Positions 10,001 through 19,186 are shown, counted from the first letter of the stretch. The stretch: 64,000 nucleotides of DNA from Terriglobia bacterium (GCA_021323595.1 JAJPKR010000014.1:124001-188000), one strand, 5' to 3'. Made by a program: numbers and translations. Notes: generated from the letters alone by a model not told the origin.

Positions 10001-10622
10001 GAAAGTCCGCGTACATGTCGTAGAAGCTCATCATCACGCCGCCCAGCAACTCGATCAGGCGCGAGCCGCCGGCGTAGCTGACCATGGACATGGCGGGAAT
10101 CGGCGAGAAGCCGATGATGCGGTCGGGGCCGTACTTGCGCGCTGTATAGAGCGCGCTGGCGGCGATCAGCTCGAGACAGTCGTCCCAACTCGCCCGCCGC
10201 AGGCCGCCCTTGCCGCGCGCGGTTTGATAGGCGCGGCGCTGCTCCTCGTTTTCGACGATCGAGGCCCAGGCCTCCACCGGATCCGGCTGCCGCGCCTTGG
10301 CGGCATTCCAGAGATCGAGCAGCACGCCGCGCATGTAGGGATAGCGCAAGCGCACCGGGCTATAGACGTACCAGGAGAAGGCGATGCCGCGCTGACAGCC
10401 GCGCGGCTCGTAGGGGGGCAGGCCCGCCTCCAGCTTGGGATAGTCGAGCGCCTGCGTCTCCCAGGTGACGATGCCGTTCTTGACGAAGACGTTCCAGGAG
10501 CAGCCGCCGGTGCAATTCACCCCGTGGGTGCTGCGCACGACGGAGTCATGCTGCCAGCGATTGCGGTAGAACTCCTCCCAGCGGCGCAGCTTGGGATTGG
10601 TTAGGTCCTTGATCCAGCTCAT
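7011..10622 (-). CDS. narG: Respiratory nitrate reductase alpha subunit (molybdopterin, catalytic)
   Basis: A 1203-residue catalytic subunit that reduces nitrate to nitrite at a Mo-bis-MGD centre. N-terminal FS0 motif [11 protein letters not shown] with the later Cys in RGCQRG; ADWFN, whose Asp is the expected Mo ligand, followed by TRTPDVHF; C-terminal WLNDQDA and [11 protein letters not shown] regions are all NarG-like. There is no Tat signal (N-terminus [15 protein letters not shown]), so it should be a cytoplasm-facing Nar rather than the exported archaeal type. The ATG at 10622 overlaps the stop of the cytochrome c gene by 4 bp. The open frame extends further upstream but there overlaps that gene. 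Confidence 0.98.
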   Translation of the reverse strand: MSWIKDLTNPKLRRWEEFYRNRWQHDSVVRSTHGVNCTGGCSWNVFVKNGIVTWETQALDYPKLEAGLPPYEPRGCQRGIAFSWYVYSPVRLRYPYMRGVLLDLWNAAKARQPDPVEAWASIVENEEQRRAYQTARGKGGLRRASWDDCLELIAASALYTARKYGPDRIIGFSPIPAMSMVSYAGGSRLIELLGGVMMSFYDMYADFPPASPETWGEKTDVAESADWFNSKYIVVEGSNLSMTRTPDVHFVAEARHHGAKLVVLSPDFSQVSKFADWWIPANAGMDAAMWMAVNHVILKEFHAAREVPYFRDYLRRFSDAPFLVELEPAGGDYVPGAFLRAAALPGQEKLELGEWKLAVLDEATNQPRVPQGAVGFRWQKQPGQWNLESKDGVTGAAIQPCLTLLGRQEAALMVRFTEHGTGREYRRPVPARYVETSAGKKAVTTVFDLLMAQYAVHRGLAGDTPVAYDDADTPNTPAWQERFTGVGRNTVVQLAREFATTAERTHGKCTIIVGSGTNHWYHANLHYRTGITALMLCGCIGVNGGGLNHYTGQEKLVPTASWVTLAMALDWTRPPRLQNSPSFHYMHSDQWRYESGFPGGAPAPGRFAKRHIADLQAAAVRMGWLPFYPQFNRNPAEVVAEAEREGARSDAEVVQWTVDQLRHGKLRFAVEDPDAPENWPRLWFIWRANALHTSAKGHEYFLRHYLGTHDNAIGREAGAGAVDDVVWREPAPTGKMDLVVDLNFRMDTSALYSDVILPSASWYEKNDLNTTDLHSYLHPLGQAVPPCWESKTDWEIFRLLAEKIAALAPAHFPAPFRDLVATPLQHDTRDEVAQPQVRDWARGECEPVPGLTMPHLAVVTRDYANIHHQFSALGRGMRDHGVEDRDVLMEVADLYDAYTRSAPTYEWNGRLYPSLVDPVMAANVILHFAPESNGELAYRGFLQRERQTGQKLADLAEPYRGVCYDFEALVQQPRRILTSPCWSGILNNGRAYTAYAQNIERLVPWRTLSGRQHLYLDHEAYRAFGESLPTFKPPISLADSRNLEVTDASEGITLAYLTPHGKWHIHSTYYDDLRMLTLSRGVEPFWLNDQDAAAIGVLDNEWVEAYNDNGVVVTRAVVSARVPRGLCIFYHAPERTISFPKSPRRGNRRPGGTNSLTRLRLKPVLMAGGYAQFTYRFNDYGPPATDRDTYVVVRKLPGAPQWE

Positions 10623-11185
10623 CGCCCGCCTCCCGCGCCCATTCGCCGCCGCGCGGCGATCGCCCGCCGCACCATGGGGGCGCGCACCCCGCGCGATCGG
10701 TCGCGCCAAAGAAATGCGGTGAGGAGGAACAGCGCGATGCAACCGAGAATGGCGATGGCCACGATCTTGGGTGTCGGATTCCGCGCCGGCCGGCCGGCGG
10801 TGCTGCCGAGGTAAACCAGCAAATCGGCGCGCTCCTCGGGCGTGAGTTGATGCACGCGGTAAATGGGCGCCATCGCCGGGAAATAGAGGGTGCGCAGCGC
10901 CATATCCATGCCTTGCTGTCCCATGCGCCGATAACTCGCGCTCAGATTGGGGCCGAGCGTTCCGCCGTTGGGAAAGGGGGCGCCGGCCGCTTGATGACAC
11001 TCGGCGCAGGCGGGGCCGCCGGCGGCAAATTTCACCGCGCCGGAAAATAGCTCGCGCCCGAGCGCCGCCGATCCCGCCGGCGCCGCCGGAGTCTGGGCGA
11101 AGCCGAGGAGCGCCAATAGTGCGACCATTGCCAGCGCACGCAATGACGCGAAGGGCGCCGGCCCTTCAAGCAGCCCTCTCGTCAT
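10619..11185 (-). CDS. Membrane-anchored monoheme cytochrome c of the nar operon
   Basis: A 188-residue c-type cytochrome, first gene of the nitrate reductase operon. It has a signal peptide (hydrophobic run [10 protein letters not shown]), one heme site CAECH with [10 protein letters not shown] and [10 protein letters not shown] beyond it for a Met ligand, and a C-terminal membrane helix ([20 protein letters not shown]). The ATG at 11185 is preferred over an upstream in-frame TTG at 11200, because the predicted promoter then leaves a short leader of about 16 nt. Thermus-type nar operons also begin with a cytochrome c (narC); direct equivalence is an inference. Confidence 0.88.
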   Translation of the reverse strand: MTRGLLEGPAPFASLRALAMVALLALLGFAQTPAAPAGSAALGRELFSGAVKFAAGGPACAECHQAAGAPFPNGGTLGPNLSASYRRMGQQGMDMALRTLYFPAMAPIYRVHQLTPEERADLLVYLGSTAGRPARNPTPKIVAIAILGCIALFLLTAFLWRDRSRGVRAPMVRRAIAARRRMGAGGGR

Positions 11186-11206
11186 GATCTTCTTCGCCAA
11201 AACAGA

Positions 11207-11250
11207 ATTCTATTCCCAGCCTCGGCCTAAGAACTCATGATTTTTGTCAA
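11207..11250 (-). promoter_or_regulatory. FNR/DNR-type promoter of the nar operon
   Basis: On the minus strand an imperfect dyad TTGAC-N4-ATCAT (11237-11250) matches 8 of 10 bases of the FNR/CRP-type half-sites TTGAT-N4-ATCAA. A -10-like TAGAAT follows at 11207-11212, 24 nt further on. This is near the layout of class II FNR-activated promoters, and the predicted start of transcription is about 11200. It would give anaerobic or NO-responsive control of the operon. No regulator gene is visible in the window. Confidence 0.5.
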
Positions 11251-11374
11251 ATAGCGGGGTGGAAACAAGGAAAATCTCCGCGTGCCCGCACGCGGCGGGG
11301 CGCCTTTTAAGGGCTTGCGGGCGAGGGCAGCCGCGCGCGGCCGTGGGCGGCTCTCCGGGAAAGGCTGCGTGCAA

Positions 11375-12577
11375 TTAGCGCAGTTTGGCGCAGAAGCAGG
11401 CGAAGCGCGCCAGGCCTTCGTGAATGGCGTCGAGCGAAGCAGCGTAAGAGAAGCGGATGTGGCTGCTGGTGCCGAAGGCTTCGCCGGGCACGGTGACCAC
11501 CCCGCCCTCCGCCAGCAGCTTCGAGGCAAACTCCAGCGGCGTCTTCACGCCCGGCTTGCCCAGCAAGCCGGAGATGTTCGGGTAGGCGTAGAAGGCGCCG
11601 GCCGGCATGTTGCAGGTCACGCCCGGCACCGCGCGCAGTCCCTCCACGATCACCGTGCGCCGCCGCGCATACTCTGCCAACATTTGGCTCACCGGCTCTT
11701 GCGGGCCCAGGAGCGCGGCGATGCCGGCTTTCTGCACGAACGAGGTCGCGTTCGAGGTCGAGTGCGATTGCAGGTTCACCGCCGCCTTGATCACCGCCTT
11801 GGGCGCCATGAGATAGCCCAATCGCCAGCCGGTCATGGCATAGGTCTTCGAAAGCGAGCCGGCGATGATCAGCCACTCCTTGCCGTTCGGCTCGGAGGCG
11901 GCGCTATAGGGCCGGCCGTCATAGACGAACTTCGAGTAGCACTCGTCGCTGAGCAGCCAGATGCCGCGCTCGCGGCATAGCTCCAGCACGCCGCGAAACG
12001 TCTCGGGCGGGAACACCGCTCCGCTCGGGTTCGAGGGCGAATTCAGCAGGATCATGCGCGTGCGCGCGGTCACCTGCCGCGCGATCATTTCGGCGCTCAG
12101 CCGGAAGCCGTCGGCCTCGTCGGTGGCCACGATCACCGGCGTGCCGCCGGCATAGGTGATTTGATCCTTGAAGCTCACCCAATACGGCGCCGGCAGAATC
12201 ACCTCGTCGCCGTGATCCACCAAGGCGCTGATGGCGTTGAAGAGCGCATGCTTGCCGCCGACCGTGACCAAAACCTCGTCGCGCTCGTACTGGCTGCCGA
12301 AATCGTCGCGGTGGCGCTGGCGAATGGCATCCTTGAGCGCGGCGATGCCGCTCGCCGCCGTGTAGCGGGTGAAATTCTCCTGGATCGCCGCGATCGCCGC
12401 CTGCTTGATGTGCTCGGGGGTGGGGAAATCAGGCTCGCCCATGCCGAAATCCACCAGCGAGACGCCCGCCGCGCGCAGCTTTTCCGCCTCCATGGAGACC
12501 GCCGCGGTGGCGGAGACGGAGATGCGCGCCATGCGCGCCGCGCTCCCGGAAGGACGAATCACACTGGTCGTGGCCAT
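11375..12577 (-). CDS. Pyridoxal-phosphate aminotransferase class I/II (aspartate aminotransferase-like)
   Basis: A 400-residue fold-type I PLP enzyme of the AspC/AspB group that transfers the amino group of aspartate or similar amino acids to a 2-oxo acid; cytosolic. Substrate and cofactor motifs: FGMGEPDFPTPEHI, NSPSNPSGAVF, SDECYSKFVYDG, and the PLP lysine K244 in SLSKTYAMTGWRLGY; the carboxylate-binding region IRFSYA is near the end. The frame extends far upstream across coaD, but the ATG at 12577 gives the family N-terminus and carries a -10 hexamer 6 nt in front, so it is probably leaderless. The exact substrate cannot be told. Confidence 0.93.
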   Translation of the reverse strand: MATTSVIRPSGSAARMARISVSATAAVSMEAEKLRAAGVSLVDFGMGEPDFPTPEHIKQAAIAAIQENFTRYTAASGIAALKDAIRQRHRDDFGSQYERDEVLVTVGGKHALFNAISALVDHGDEVILPAPYWVSFKDQITYAGGTPVIVATDEADGFRLSAEMIARQVTARTRMILLNSPSNPSGAVFPPETFRGVLELCRERGIWLLSDECYSKFVYDGRPYSAASEPNGKEWLIIAGSLSKTYAMTGWRLGYLMAPKAVIKAAVNLQSHSTSNATSFVQKAGIAALLGPQEPVSQMLAEYARRRTVIVEGLRAVPGVTCNMPAGAFYAYPNISGLLGKPGVKTPLEFASKLLAEGGVVTVPGEAFGTSSHIRFSYAASLDAIHEGLARFACFCAKLR

Positions 12578-12583
12578 GGGTTC

Positions 12584-12589
12584 AGTGTA
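12584..12589 (-). promoter_or_regulatory. -10 hexamer TACACT placing transcription start at the aminotransferase ATG
   Basis: TACACT on the minus strand is followed by six bases and then the ATG at 12577. With normal -10 geometry the mRNA would begin at or next to the A of the start codon. No Shine-Dalgarno-like sequence is seen. Confidence 0.5.
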
Positions 12590-12618
12590 AGCCAGCCCCG
12601 CCCGGCGAGACGCCGCGC

Positions 12619-13119
12619 CTAGCCGCGGGCGCCCAGGTCCCGCATCTTCGCCTGGAGCCGCGCTTCGACCCGCGGCGGCACCAGGCCGGTTACCGAGCCG
12701 CCCAGCTCGAAGACTTCTTTCACCAGGCGCGAACTCACGTAGGAAAACGCCTCCGCCGGCATCATGAAGACCGTTTCCAGGCGCGGCGCCAGGCGGCGGT
12801 TCATCAGCGCCATTTGCAGCTCGTATTCGTAGTCGCTGATGGCGCGAATGCCGCGCAAGACTGCCTGCGCCCCGCATTGGCGGGCGAAGTCCACCAGCAG
12901 GCCCTCGAATTCCAGCACCTCGACGTTGCTCAGGCCCTGCGCGATTTCCGCGAGCATGGCGACGCGTTCGCCGGGGGTGAACAGCGGCTGCTTTTCGGCG
13001 TTCCGCAGCACCGCCACGATCAGCCGGTCGAAGAGGCGGCTGCCGCGCTGGATCAGGTCCAGATGACCGTTGGTCGGCGGGTCGAAGCTGCCGGGATAGA
13101 TGGCGACGACGGTCGGCAC
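12619..13119 (-). CDS. coaD: Pantetheine-phosphate adenylyltransferase
   Basis: A 166-residue cytosolic enzyme that transfers AMP from ATP to 4'-phosphopantetheine, the penultimate step of coenzyme A synthesis. Nucleotidyltransferase motif GSFDPPTNGHLDLI near the N-terminus, VLRGIRAISDYEYE in the middle and SYVSSRLVKEV (ISSS/TxxRE-type) near the end. Length is normal. It starts with GTG and a -10 hexamer lies 6 nt upstream. The next gene on this strand begins 41 bp downstream and has its own promoter-like hexamer. Confidence 0.97.
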   Translation of the reverse strand: MPTVVAIYPGSFDPPTNGHLDLIQRGSRLFDRLIVAVLRNAEKQPLFTPGERVAMLAEIAQGLSNVEVLEFEGLLVDFARQCGAQAVLRGIRAISDYEYELQMALMNRRLAPRLETVFMMPAEAFSYVSSRLVKEVFELGGSVTGLVPPRVEARLQAKMRDLGARG

Positions 13120-13125
13120 CCCTGC

Positions 13126-13131
13126 ATTCTA
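13126..13131 (-). promoter_or_regulatory. -10 hexamer TAGAAT for leaderless coaD
   Basis: TAGAAT on the minus strand is followed by six bases (GCAGGG) and the GTG start of coaD, so the predicted transcript begins at the G of the start codon. Confidence 0.5.
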
Positions 13132-13400
13132 CAAGCGGTCTCATCATGCCGGCGCCGCCGGGACCGCAGAGGGCGGGGCTTGCGGCGGGCGGCGCGGCGT
13201 TGGGCGGCGGCGCGCCCGCGCGGATCAGCATCGCAATGGGATAGGCTTCGCGGCGATCCGGATGCGCGTGCGCTTTTTTGTAACCCAACGCCTGGACCGG
13301 CGCGTCGAAGCTTGTCTGGAGGGGTTTCCCCGCCCGCCCCGGCCGGGGTAGCATACAGGGTTCGCGGCCGTTCGCGCCGCGGCGCCCGGGAGCTCAACGC

Positions 13401-14357
13401 GTGCTCGAAGTCGTTCATCTCACCAAGCAATACGGCCCCAAGCTGGCCGTGAATGGCATCAGTTTCAGCGTCAAGAAGGGCGAGATCGTGGCGTTTCTCG
13501 GCCCCAACGGGGCCGGCAAAACCACCACCATGCGCATGATCACCGGCTACCTGCCGCCCACCGCCGGCGAGGTGCGCATCGAGGGCATTCCCATCCGCCA
13601 GAAGCCGATCGAGGCCAAGCGCCGCATCGGCTATCTGCCGGAACTGCCGCCGGTATATCCGGAGATGACGGTGGAGGACTATCTGCACTTCGTCGCCCGG
13701 CTGAAACAAGTGCCGGGCCGCGAGATCAAGGCGCGGGTCGAGCGCGCCTGCGCGCGTTGCGCGCTGGCCGACGTTCGCCGGCGCATCATCGGCCGCCTCT
13801 CCAAGGGCTACCGCCAGCGCGTCGGGCTGGCGCAGGCCATCCTGCACGAGCCCGGCCTGCTGATCCTGGACGAGCCCACTGCCGGCCTCGATCCCCGCCA
13901 GAGCAACGAAACCCGCGAATTGATCCGCAGCCTGGCGGGCGAGCACACGGTCATCCTCAGCACGCACATTTTGTCGGAGGCGGCGCAGGTCTGCGAGCGC
14001 GTCATCATCATCAACCGCGGCGAATTGGTCGCCGTGGATAGTCCCGAGAACCTCGCCCGCCGCGTCAAGAACACCGACACGCTCCTCGTCGAGGCGCGCG
14101 GGCCGGCCGAGGCGGTCGCGCGCGCCCTCGGCGCCGTGCCCGGCGTCGCCGCGGTGGCGCCCCGCGCCGGCGGCGACGGCGTCGCCCAATTTCAGGTCGA
14201 GGCCAAAGGCGCCGACGTGCGCGAGGCGCTGGCGCGCGCCGTGGTCAACGGCGGCTGGGGCCTGCTCGAGCTCAAACCCGTCGAACTCAGCCTGGAAGAG
14301 ATCTTCCTGAACCTCACCGCCGCGCCGGCGCCCGCCGCCGCGCCGGGCCGCCCTTGA
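13401..14357 (+). CDS. ABC transporter ATP-binding protein (GldA/CcmA-like)
   Basis: A 318-residue ATPase of the ABC-2 export class. Walker A FLGPNGAGKTTTMRM, signature RLSKGYRQRVGLAQAI (SKGYRQ variant typical of the GldA group), Walker B LLILDEPTAGLD and H-loop STHI. A roughly 90-residue C-terminal accessory domain follows. The GTG start has GGAG at 8 nt. It is the first gene of a four-gene operon; the permease begins 15 bp downstream. The set (ATPase, permease, GldG-like auxiliary protein, DUF4340 protein) recalls the gliding-motility ABC set but is widespread in non-gliding bacteria. The cargo is unknown. Confidence 0.94.
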   Translation: MLEVVHLTKQYGPKLAVNGISFSVKKGEIVAFLGPNGAGKTTTMRMITGYLPPTAGEVRIEGIPIRQKPIEAKRRIGYLPELPPVYPEMTVEDYLHFVARLKQVPGREIKARVERACARCALADVRRRIIGRLSKGYRQRVGLAQAILHEPGLLILDEPTAGLDPRQSNETRELIRSLAGEHTVILSTHILSEAAQVCERVIIINRGELVAVDSPENLARRVKNTDTLLVEARGPAEAVARALGAVPGVAAVAPRAGGDGVAQFQVEAKGADVREALARAVVNGGWGLLELKPVELSLEEIFLNLTAAPAPAAAPGRP

Positions 14358-14372
14358 GGAGTCGTTTCGCTT

Positions 14373-15128
14373 ATGTCCTCGCTTTGGACCATCGTTCGCA
14401 AGGAATGGAAGCTTTACTTCGTGACCCCCGCCGCCTATGTGGTCTTGGCGCTCTTCGCCGTGATCGCCGGCTTCTTCTTCTACAGCATGCTCGCCATGTA
14501 CGTCATGCAGAGCCTGGGCGGCGGCATGTTCGGCCAGGGCAGCCTCGACGTCAATAGCCAGGTGCTGCAGCCCCTCTTCTTCGACATCGGCATCACGCTG
14601 CTGTTCTTGCTGCCGATGATCACCATGCGCACCTATTCGGAAGAGCTGCGCAGCGGCACCATCGAACTGCTCAAGACCTCGCCCGTGCGCCGCATGGAGG
14701 TGGTGCTGGGCAAATTCCTCGCGACCTTCGGCTTGCTCATCCTGCTGCTGATCATTGCAGCGGGCTACGTCCTAATCGTGGTCCACTACGGCAAGCCCGA
14801 CCTGGGCGCGCTGTGGGCGGCGTTCCTGGGATTGCTGCTGATGGGGGGCTCGTTTCTGGCGCTGGGGCTGCTGATCTCGAGCTTCACCCGCAATCAGATC
14901 GTCGCCGGCGTGGTGACCTTCGCGCTGTTCTTGCTCCTCTGGGTGGCCAATTGGGTCACCGCCTATGGCAGCGGCACGATCTCGGGGATATTTTCCTATC
15001 TCTCGATCACCTCGCATTTCCAGAATTTCACGCAAGGATTGATTGACGTGAAGGATCTGATCTATTACCTGAGCTTGATCGTCGGCGGCTTGTTCCTGAC
15101 CGCCCGGCGCATGGAGCTGGCGGAGTAG
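14373..15128 (+). CDS. ABC-2 type permease (GldF-like)
   Basis: A 251-residue membrane permease partner of the preceding ATPase. Six hydrophobic segments are visible. The family-typical motif TMRTYSEELRSGTIELLKTSPV between the second and third segments matches ABC-2 permeases of the GldF/NosY group. It lies 15 bp after the ATPase gene and 17 bp before the GldG-like gene. Confidence 0.93.
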   Translation: MSSLWTIVRKEWKLYFVTPAAYVVLALFAVIAGFFFYSMLAMYVMQSLGGGMFGQGSLDVNSQVLQPLFFDIGITLLFLLPMITMRTYSEELRSGTIELLKTSPVRRMEVVLGKFLATFGLLILLLIIAAGYVLIVVHYGKPDLGALWAAFLGLLLMGGSFLALGLLISSFTRNQIVAGVVTFALFLLLWVANWVTAYGSGTISGIFSYLSITSHFQNFTQGLIDVKDLIYYLSLIVGGLFLTARRMELAE

Positions 15129-15145
15129 CCGCGGGAGATTCGCAG

Positions 15146-16558
15146 ATGGCGAAAGACACCAAGCCCAACCCCACTCCCGAAGCGGCCGAGGCGGGCTCGC
15201 GCTCGTTCACCGATAAGCTGGCCGCGCGCGGCAGCCTGATCGCCTACATTTTGATCGTCGTGGCGGTGCTGGTGGTGATCAACGTCGTGGTGGCGCGCCA
15301 CGACCACACCTGGGACCTGACCAAGAATCACCGCTACAGCCTCAGCCCGGAATCGGTCAAGATCGTCTCCGAATTGCACCAGCCGCTGGATCTGATCTAC
15401 TTCGACCGTGCCGACCAGTTCGCGCACGCCAAGGAGTTCCTCAGCCGCTACCAGCGCAGTTCGAACGAAGTGCGCTTGCAGTTCGTGGATCCCGACCGCC
15501 ATCCCGACCTGGCGCGCAAGTACAACATCCGCACCTACGGCACCACCGTGGTCGCCACCGGCGGCCGCCAGCAGCTCGTGACCACGCTCGATGAACAGGA
15601 CATCACCAACGCCCTGGTGCGCGTGCTGAAGGGCGGGCCGAAGGTCGTCTATTTCACCACCACGGAAGGCGAGCACGATCCCGACGACACCGGCCGCACC
15701 GGCCTCAGCGCCCTGAAGAAGGCGCTCCAAGACGAAAATTTCACGGTGAAGACGCTGGCGCTGGCGCAGCAGCCCGCGATCCCCAAGGATTGCTCGATCC
15801 TGATCGTCGCCGGCCCGAGATACTCCTTCGTCGCGCCGGAAGTCACCGCCATCGACAACTATCTGAAGCAGGGAGGCCGCGCGCTCTTCATGCTCGGCAT
15901 CGACGTCAAGGGCCCGCTCATCGATTACCTGCAGAACACGCTCGACGTGAAACTGACGCCGGACGTGGTGGTGGACACCAGCGGTGTGGGCCGCCTCTTC
16001 GGCGCCAGCGAGTTGATGCCCATCGTCGCGACCTACGACAGCCATCCCATCACCGATCAGATGGGTCACACCGCGACGATCTTTCCCTTCGCGCGCACGG
16101 TGCAGCCGGGTGACGCCAAGAATTCCACCGCCGTGGTCGAGCCGCTGCTGGAGACCACGCCGGCGAGCCTGGCCAGCACGAGCTTCGCCAACGGCCAGGT
16201 GCGGGTGACCGAGGCCTCGGCGATCCGCGGCCCGCTGACGCTGGCGGTGGCGGGCACGCTGCCGGCCGCCGGCGGCAAGGCCGGTGCGAGCGGGCGATTC
16301 GTCGTCTTCGGCAGCGGCGATTTCGCCACGAACGCCTTCCTCGACTTCGGCGGCAATCGCGACCTGGTGCTGAACAGCATGAACTGGCTTGCGGCGCAAG
16401 AGGCGTTCATCAGCATCCGGCCGAAGCCGCCGGAAAATTCGCCGATCAACTTGAACGCCGCGCAAATGCGGAACATCTGGCTCGCGACGCTGGTGTACCT
16501 GCCGGTGTTCATCATTCTCTGCGGCATCGCCGTGTGGTGGCGCCGCCGCGCCGCCTAG
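15146..16558 (+). CDS. GldG-like ABC auxiliary protein
   Basis: A 470-residue protein with an N-terminal membrane helix (LIAYILIVVAVLVVINVVV), a long periplasmic part and a C-terminal helix (LVYLPVFIILCGIAVWW) followed by a positive cytosolic tail. This is the layout of the GldG / ABC_transp_aux family that works with GldAF-type exporters. Motifs such as NHRYSLSPESVKIV and TTEGEHDPDDT fit. The role in transport is not known. It is third of four genes in the operon. Confidence 0.9.
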   Translation: MAKDTKPNPTPEAAEAGSRSFTDKLAARGSLIAYILIVVAVLVVINVVVARHDHTWDLTKNHRYSLSPESVKIVSELHQPLDLIYFDRADQFAHAKEFLSRYQRSSNEVRLQFVDPDRHPDLARKYNIRTYGTTVVATGGRQQLVTTLDEQDITNALVRVLKGGPKVVYFTTTEGEHDPDDTGRTGLSALKKALQDENFTVKTLALAQQPAIPKDCSILIVAGPRYSFVAPEVTAIDNYLKQGGRALFMLGIDVKGPLIDYLQNTLDVKLTPDVVVDTSGVGRLFGASELMPIVATYDSHPITDQMGHTATIFPFARTVQPGDAKNSTAVVEPLLETTPASLASTSFANGQVRVTEASAIRGPLTLAVAGTLPAAGGKAGASGRFVVFGSGDFATNAFLDFGGNRDLVLNSMNWLAAQEAFISIRPKPPENSPINLNAAQMRNIWLATLVYLPVFIILCGIAVWWRRRAA

Positions 16559-16581
16559 CCGGCGTCTTTGCGGAGTCGAAC

Positions 16582-17565
16582 ATGAAGCGCTTGATCATCG
16601 CCGTGGTGATTCTGATCGCGCTCTTCGCCGCCCTGCGCTGGTGGCCGGCGAAGAAGCCCTCTGTCGCCGCCGCCGCGCCCAGCATCGTGAAGTTCGACAC
16701 CGGGCAGGCGACGCGCATCGAGGTGGATCAAAGCGGCCAGCCCGCCGTCATTCTCGACAAGCTCAACGGCCAGTGGCAACTGGCGCAGCCCTACGCCGCG
16801 CCCGCCGACAGCGGCGCCGTGACGACGCTGCTGACCACCGCCTCCGGCCTCTCGCCCGCCGAGAAGCTCGGCGCCGAAAAGAATCTAGCGCCCTTCGGCC
16901 TCGATGCGCCGGCATCGGTGGCCATCACTCTCGCCGGCGGCAAGAAATACACCTTCCTGTTCGGCGGCAACACGCCCACGGGCGACGACGTTTACGTGAA
17001 GCTGGCCTCGCAGCCTACCGTGTACACGGCGCCCACCTATGTCAAAGACGACATGGTCAAGAGCGCCTTCGACCTGCGCGACAAGAGCATCTTGCACTTC
17101 ACCAGCGATACGGTGGATTCCGTGGCGCTGCGCTATCACGGCAAGAGCTTCGCCTTCCAGCGGGAGAAGGGGAAGTGGACCGGGCCGCAGGCTGACAACC
17201 TCCAAAATCTCACCGATGCGCTGGCCAACGCGCAGATGAATGCGATCGTCGATGCCACGGGCAAGGACGCCGCCAAGTACGGCTTGGCCCATCCCGCCAT
17301 GGTCGTTTCGCTCGTCTGGAACGGCGGCCGGGGCCAGATCGAGGTTGGCGACAAGAAAGGCGCCGACGAATACTACGCGCGCTCCTCCGAATCCCCGGCC
17401 ATCTTCACGATCAACAGCTATCTCACCGACGACATCGCGAACGTGACCAAGCCGCCGAAACCGGCGCCGACGGTCAGCGCCGCGACCGCAGCCACGCCCG
17501 CGCCGGCCAAAAAGTCCAAGCCTGCCAAGCACGCCAAGGCGGGCAAAGCTGGCAAAACGGGCTAA
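16582..17565 (+). CDS. DUF4340 domain-containing membrane-anchored protein
   Basis: A 327-residue protein with one N-terminal helix (LIIAVVILIALFAAL) and a periplasmic body with DUF4340-like repeats (FGLDAPASVAITLAGGKKY; KYGLAHPAMVVSLVW; DLRDKSILHF). DUF4340 proteins regularly follow GldG-like genes. The C-terminus is an Ala/Lys-rich tail of about 25 residues. The ATG at 16582 with GGAG at 7 nt is preferred over an upstream in-frame start that would overlap the GldG gene. Function unknown. Confidence 0.87.
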   Translation: MKRLIIAVVILIALFAALRWWPAKKPSVAAAAPSIVKFDTGQATRIEVDQSGQPAVILDKLNGQWQLAQPYAAPADSGAVTTLLTTASGLSPAEKLGAEKNLAPFGLDAPASVAITLAGGKKYTFLFGGNTPTGDDVYVKLASQPTVYTAPTYVKDDMVKSAFDLRDKSILHFTSDTVDSVALRYHGKSFAFQREKGKWTGPQADNLQNLTDALANAQMNAIVDATGKDAAKYGLAHPAMVVSLVWNGGRGQIEVGDKKGADEYYARSSESPAIFTINSYLTDDIANVTKPPKPAPTVSAATAATPAPAKKSKPAKHAKAGKAGKTG

Positions 17566-17665
17566 CGCAATCCGGCACCGGCGTACGGGGCGCAGCGGCG
17601 GCAATACCGCCCCGCGCGCCGCGCATGCGGGGCCGCCGGCAGTGACGGCGACAGCCGGCGCAGCC

Positions 17666-19090
17666 TCAATAGCGCAGCGTCACCAGCCCATCCGCCGGCA
17701 CGTCCAAGCTCGCGGCGGCCTCGCCGTGGTGAATCTCGACCGCGCCGGCGCCGCCGGCGTTGGCAATGATCAGCGCCTGCCCGCCCCCCGGCAGCCGGGC
17801 GGCGACGTGTTCCATGCCCGCCGGGCCTCCGTGCGAGCCCACCACCACGGAGCCGCGCGGCAATGCCCGCGAAAAGTGCGCCCAGGCCCAATATTGCCCG
17901 CTGCGCGCCAGCGCGCCGGTTTGCGAATGGACGGTCACCAAGCCGCCGCAACTGAAGGGGCCGATGTTGGGCTGGCCGCGCTCGTCCAGGGCGAGATTCC
18001 AGCCGATCAGGCAGCGCGCGCCGTTGCGCAGGACGCCGATGGCCGTGCGCCCCCAATGCACCCAATCGAGCGCGTAATTGGGATCGGCGATATCCGGCCC
18101 GCCTTCGGTCCAGTACATCTCGACTTCGGGATGCGCGGCGGCTACGCGCCGCATCCACGCCGGCTCGCCGACGTAGCCATGCCACGCCACCGCTTTGGCA
18201 TAGCGCGCCACGCCGGGATCGTCGAGCTCGCATATCGCGCGGCCCCAAAGATTGTAGTTGTGGTCGATCAACCAGATGCGGGTGTCGAGGCCGGCCGCGG
18301 CCAAGGCCGGGCCGAGATGGCCGGCGACATAACCGACCTCGATCTCCTGCGGAAATAGGCAGGCGGGCATGAGGCTGTCTTGATCGGTATCCACCTCGTT
18401 TTGCGGCGTGACCGCTTGAATCGCGACGCCTGCGGCGCGATACGCAGCCAGGAACTTGGCCGTGTATTGCGCATACACCGGCAGCAGGTGGCGCCGGATC
18501 GTGCCGCCGAGCATGGAGTTGTTGTCTTTCATCCAGCCGGGCGGGCTCCAGGGCGAAGCCAGCAGGAACAGGCTGGGATTGATCGCGCGGGCGCGGCGCA
18601 TCACCGGCAGGATATAGGCGCGGTCATGATCGATCGAGAAGCGCGATAGCGACGGGTCGGGCGCCCCCTCGTCGAAGCTGTAAGGGAAACGCGCGTAATC
18701 GCTCGAGCCCACGCAGCAACGGCAAACGCTCAGGCCGAGGCCGGAGGCGCCGAAGAGTTCGCGCAAGAGCGCCTCCCCCGCGGCCGTCGGCAGCCGCGCG
18801 ATGTTGTAGCAGGCGGCATCGGTGAAGGCGGCGCCGAAGCCGAGGATCGGCTGCGCTTCCGCCGCCGGCTCGACCGTGATCGCCGCCGGTCCCGGCGCGC
18901 CCCGCGCCGGCTCCCAGGGCAACGGCGCGGCGGGCGCGTGACGGCGCTCGCGGTCGGTGACCCAGACCTGAATGCGGCCGGCGGGCGTGGGCGCGCTTTG
19001 CGCCGGCGCGTTCGAAGACGAGGGCGCCAGCGGAACCACGGCGGCGCCGGCGGCCATGAGCATGAAATCGCGGCGAGTGGGGTGGGACAT
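17666..19090 (-). CDS. Glycoside hydrolase family 30 (glucosylceramidase/beta-glucosidase-like), Tat-exported
   Basis: A 474-residue secreted (beta/alpha)8 hydrolase. N-terminal Tat signal TRRDFMLMAAGAAVV. GH30 features: QPILGFGAAFTDAACYN near residue 85, SPWSPPGWMKDN, the acid/base Glu E232 in TPQNEVD, and the nucleophile E329 in YWTEGGPD. A short beta domain closes the protein. Substrate could be beta-glucan, beta-glucosylceramide or a related beta-linked glycan and cannot be fixed from sequence. It converges on the DUF4340 gene and is divergent from the M1 relic. Confidence 0.92.
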   Translation of the reverse strand: MSHPTRRDFMLMAAGAAVVPLAPSSSNAPAQSAPTPAGRIQVWVTDRERRHAPAAPLPWEPARGAPGPAAITVEPAAEAQPILGFGAAFTDAACYNIARLPTAAGEALLRELFGASGLGLSVCRCCVGSSDYARFPYSFDEGAPDPSLSRFSIDHDRAYILPVMRRARAINPSLFLLASPWSPPGWMKDNNSMLGGTIRRHLLPVYAQYTAKFLAAYRAAGVAIQAVTPQNEVDTDQDSLMPACLFPQEIEVGYVAGHLGPALAAAGLDTRIWLIDHNYNLWGRAICELDDPGVARYAKAVAWHGYVGEPAWMRRVAAAHPEVEMYWTEGGPDIADPNYALDWVHWGRTAIGVLRNGARCLIGWNLALDERGQPNIGPFSCGGLVTVHSQTGALARSGQYWAWAHFSRALPRGSVVVGSHGGPAGMEHVAARLPGGGQALIIANAGGAGAVEIHHGEAAASLDVPADGLVTLRY

Positions 19091-19186
19091 GGTTGTTCCG
19101 GAAAATCCTGAGTAGCTTACTGCGTTTGCTGGACAGCGGCGGGCGCGCCTGCCGCTCCGCGCGAAACGGCGCCAGGGCGAATTTTC

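Noticed and set aside
7983-10604. 873-codon plus-strand open frame opposite narG
   Set aside because: narG is certain on the other strand. The antisense frame is open only because of GC bias, is rich in Arg/Gln/His and Gly, and has no domain.
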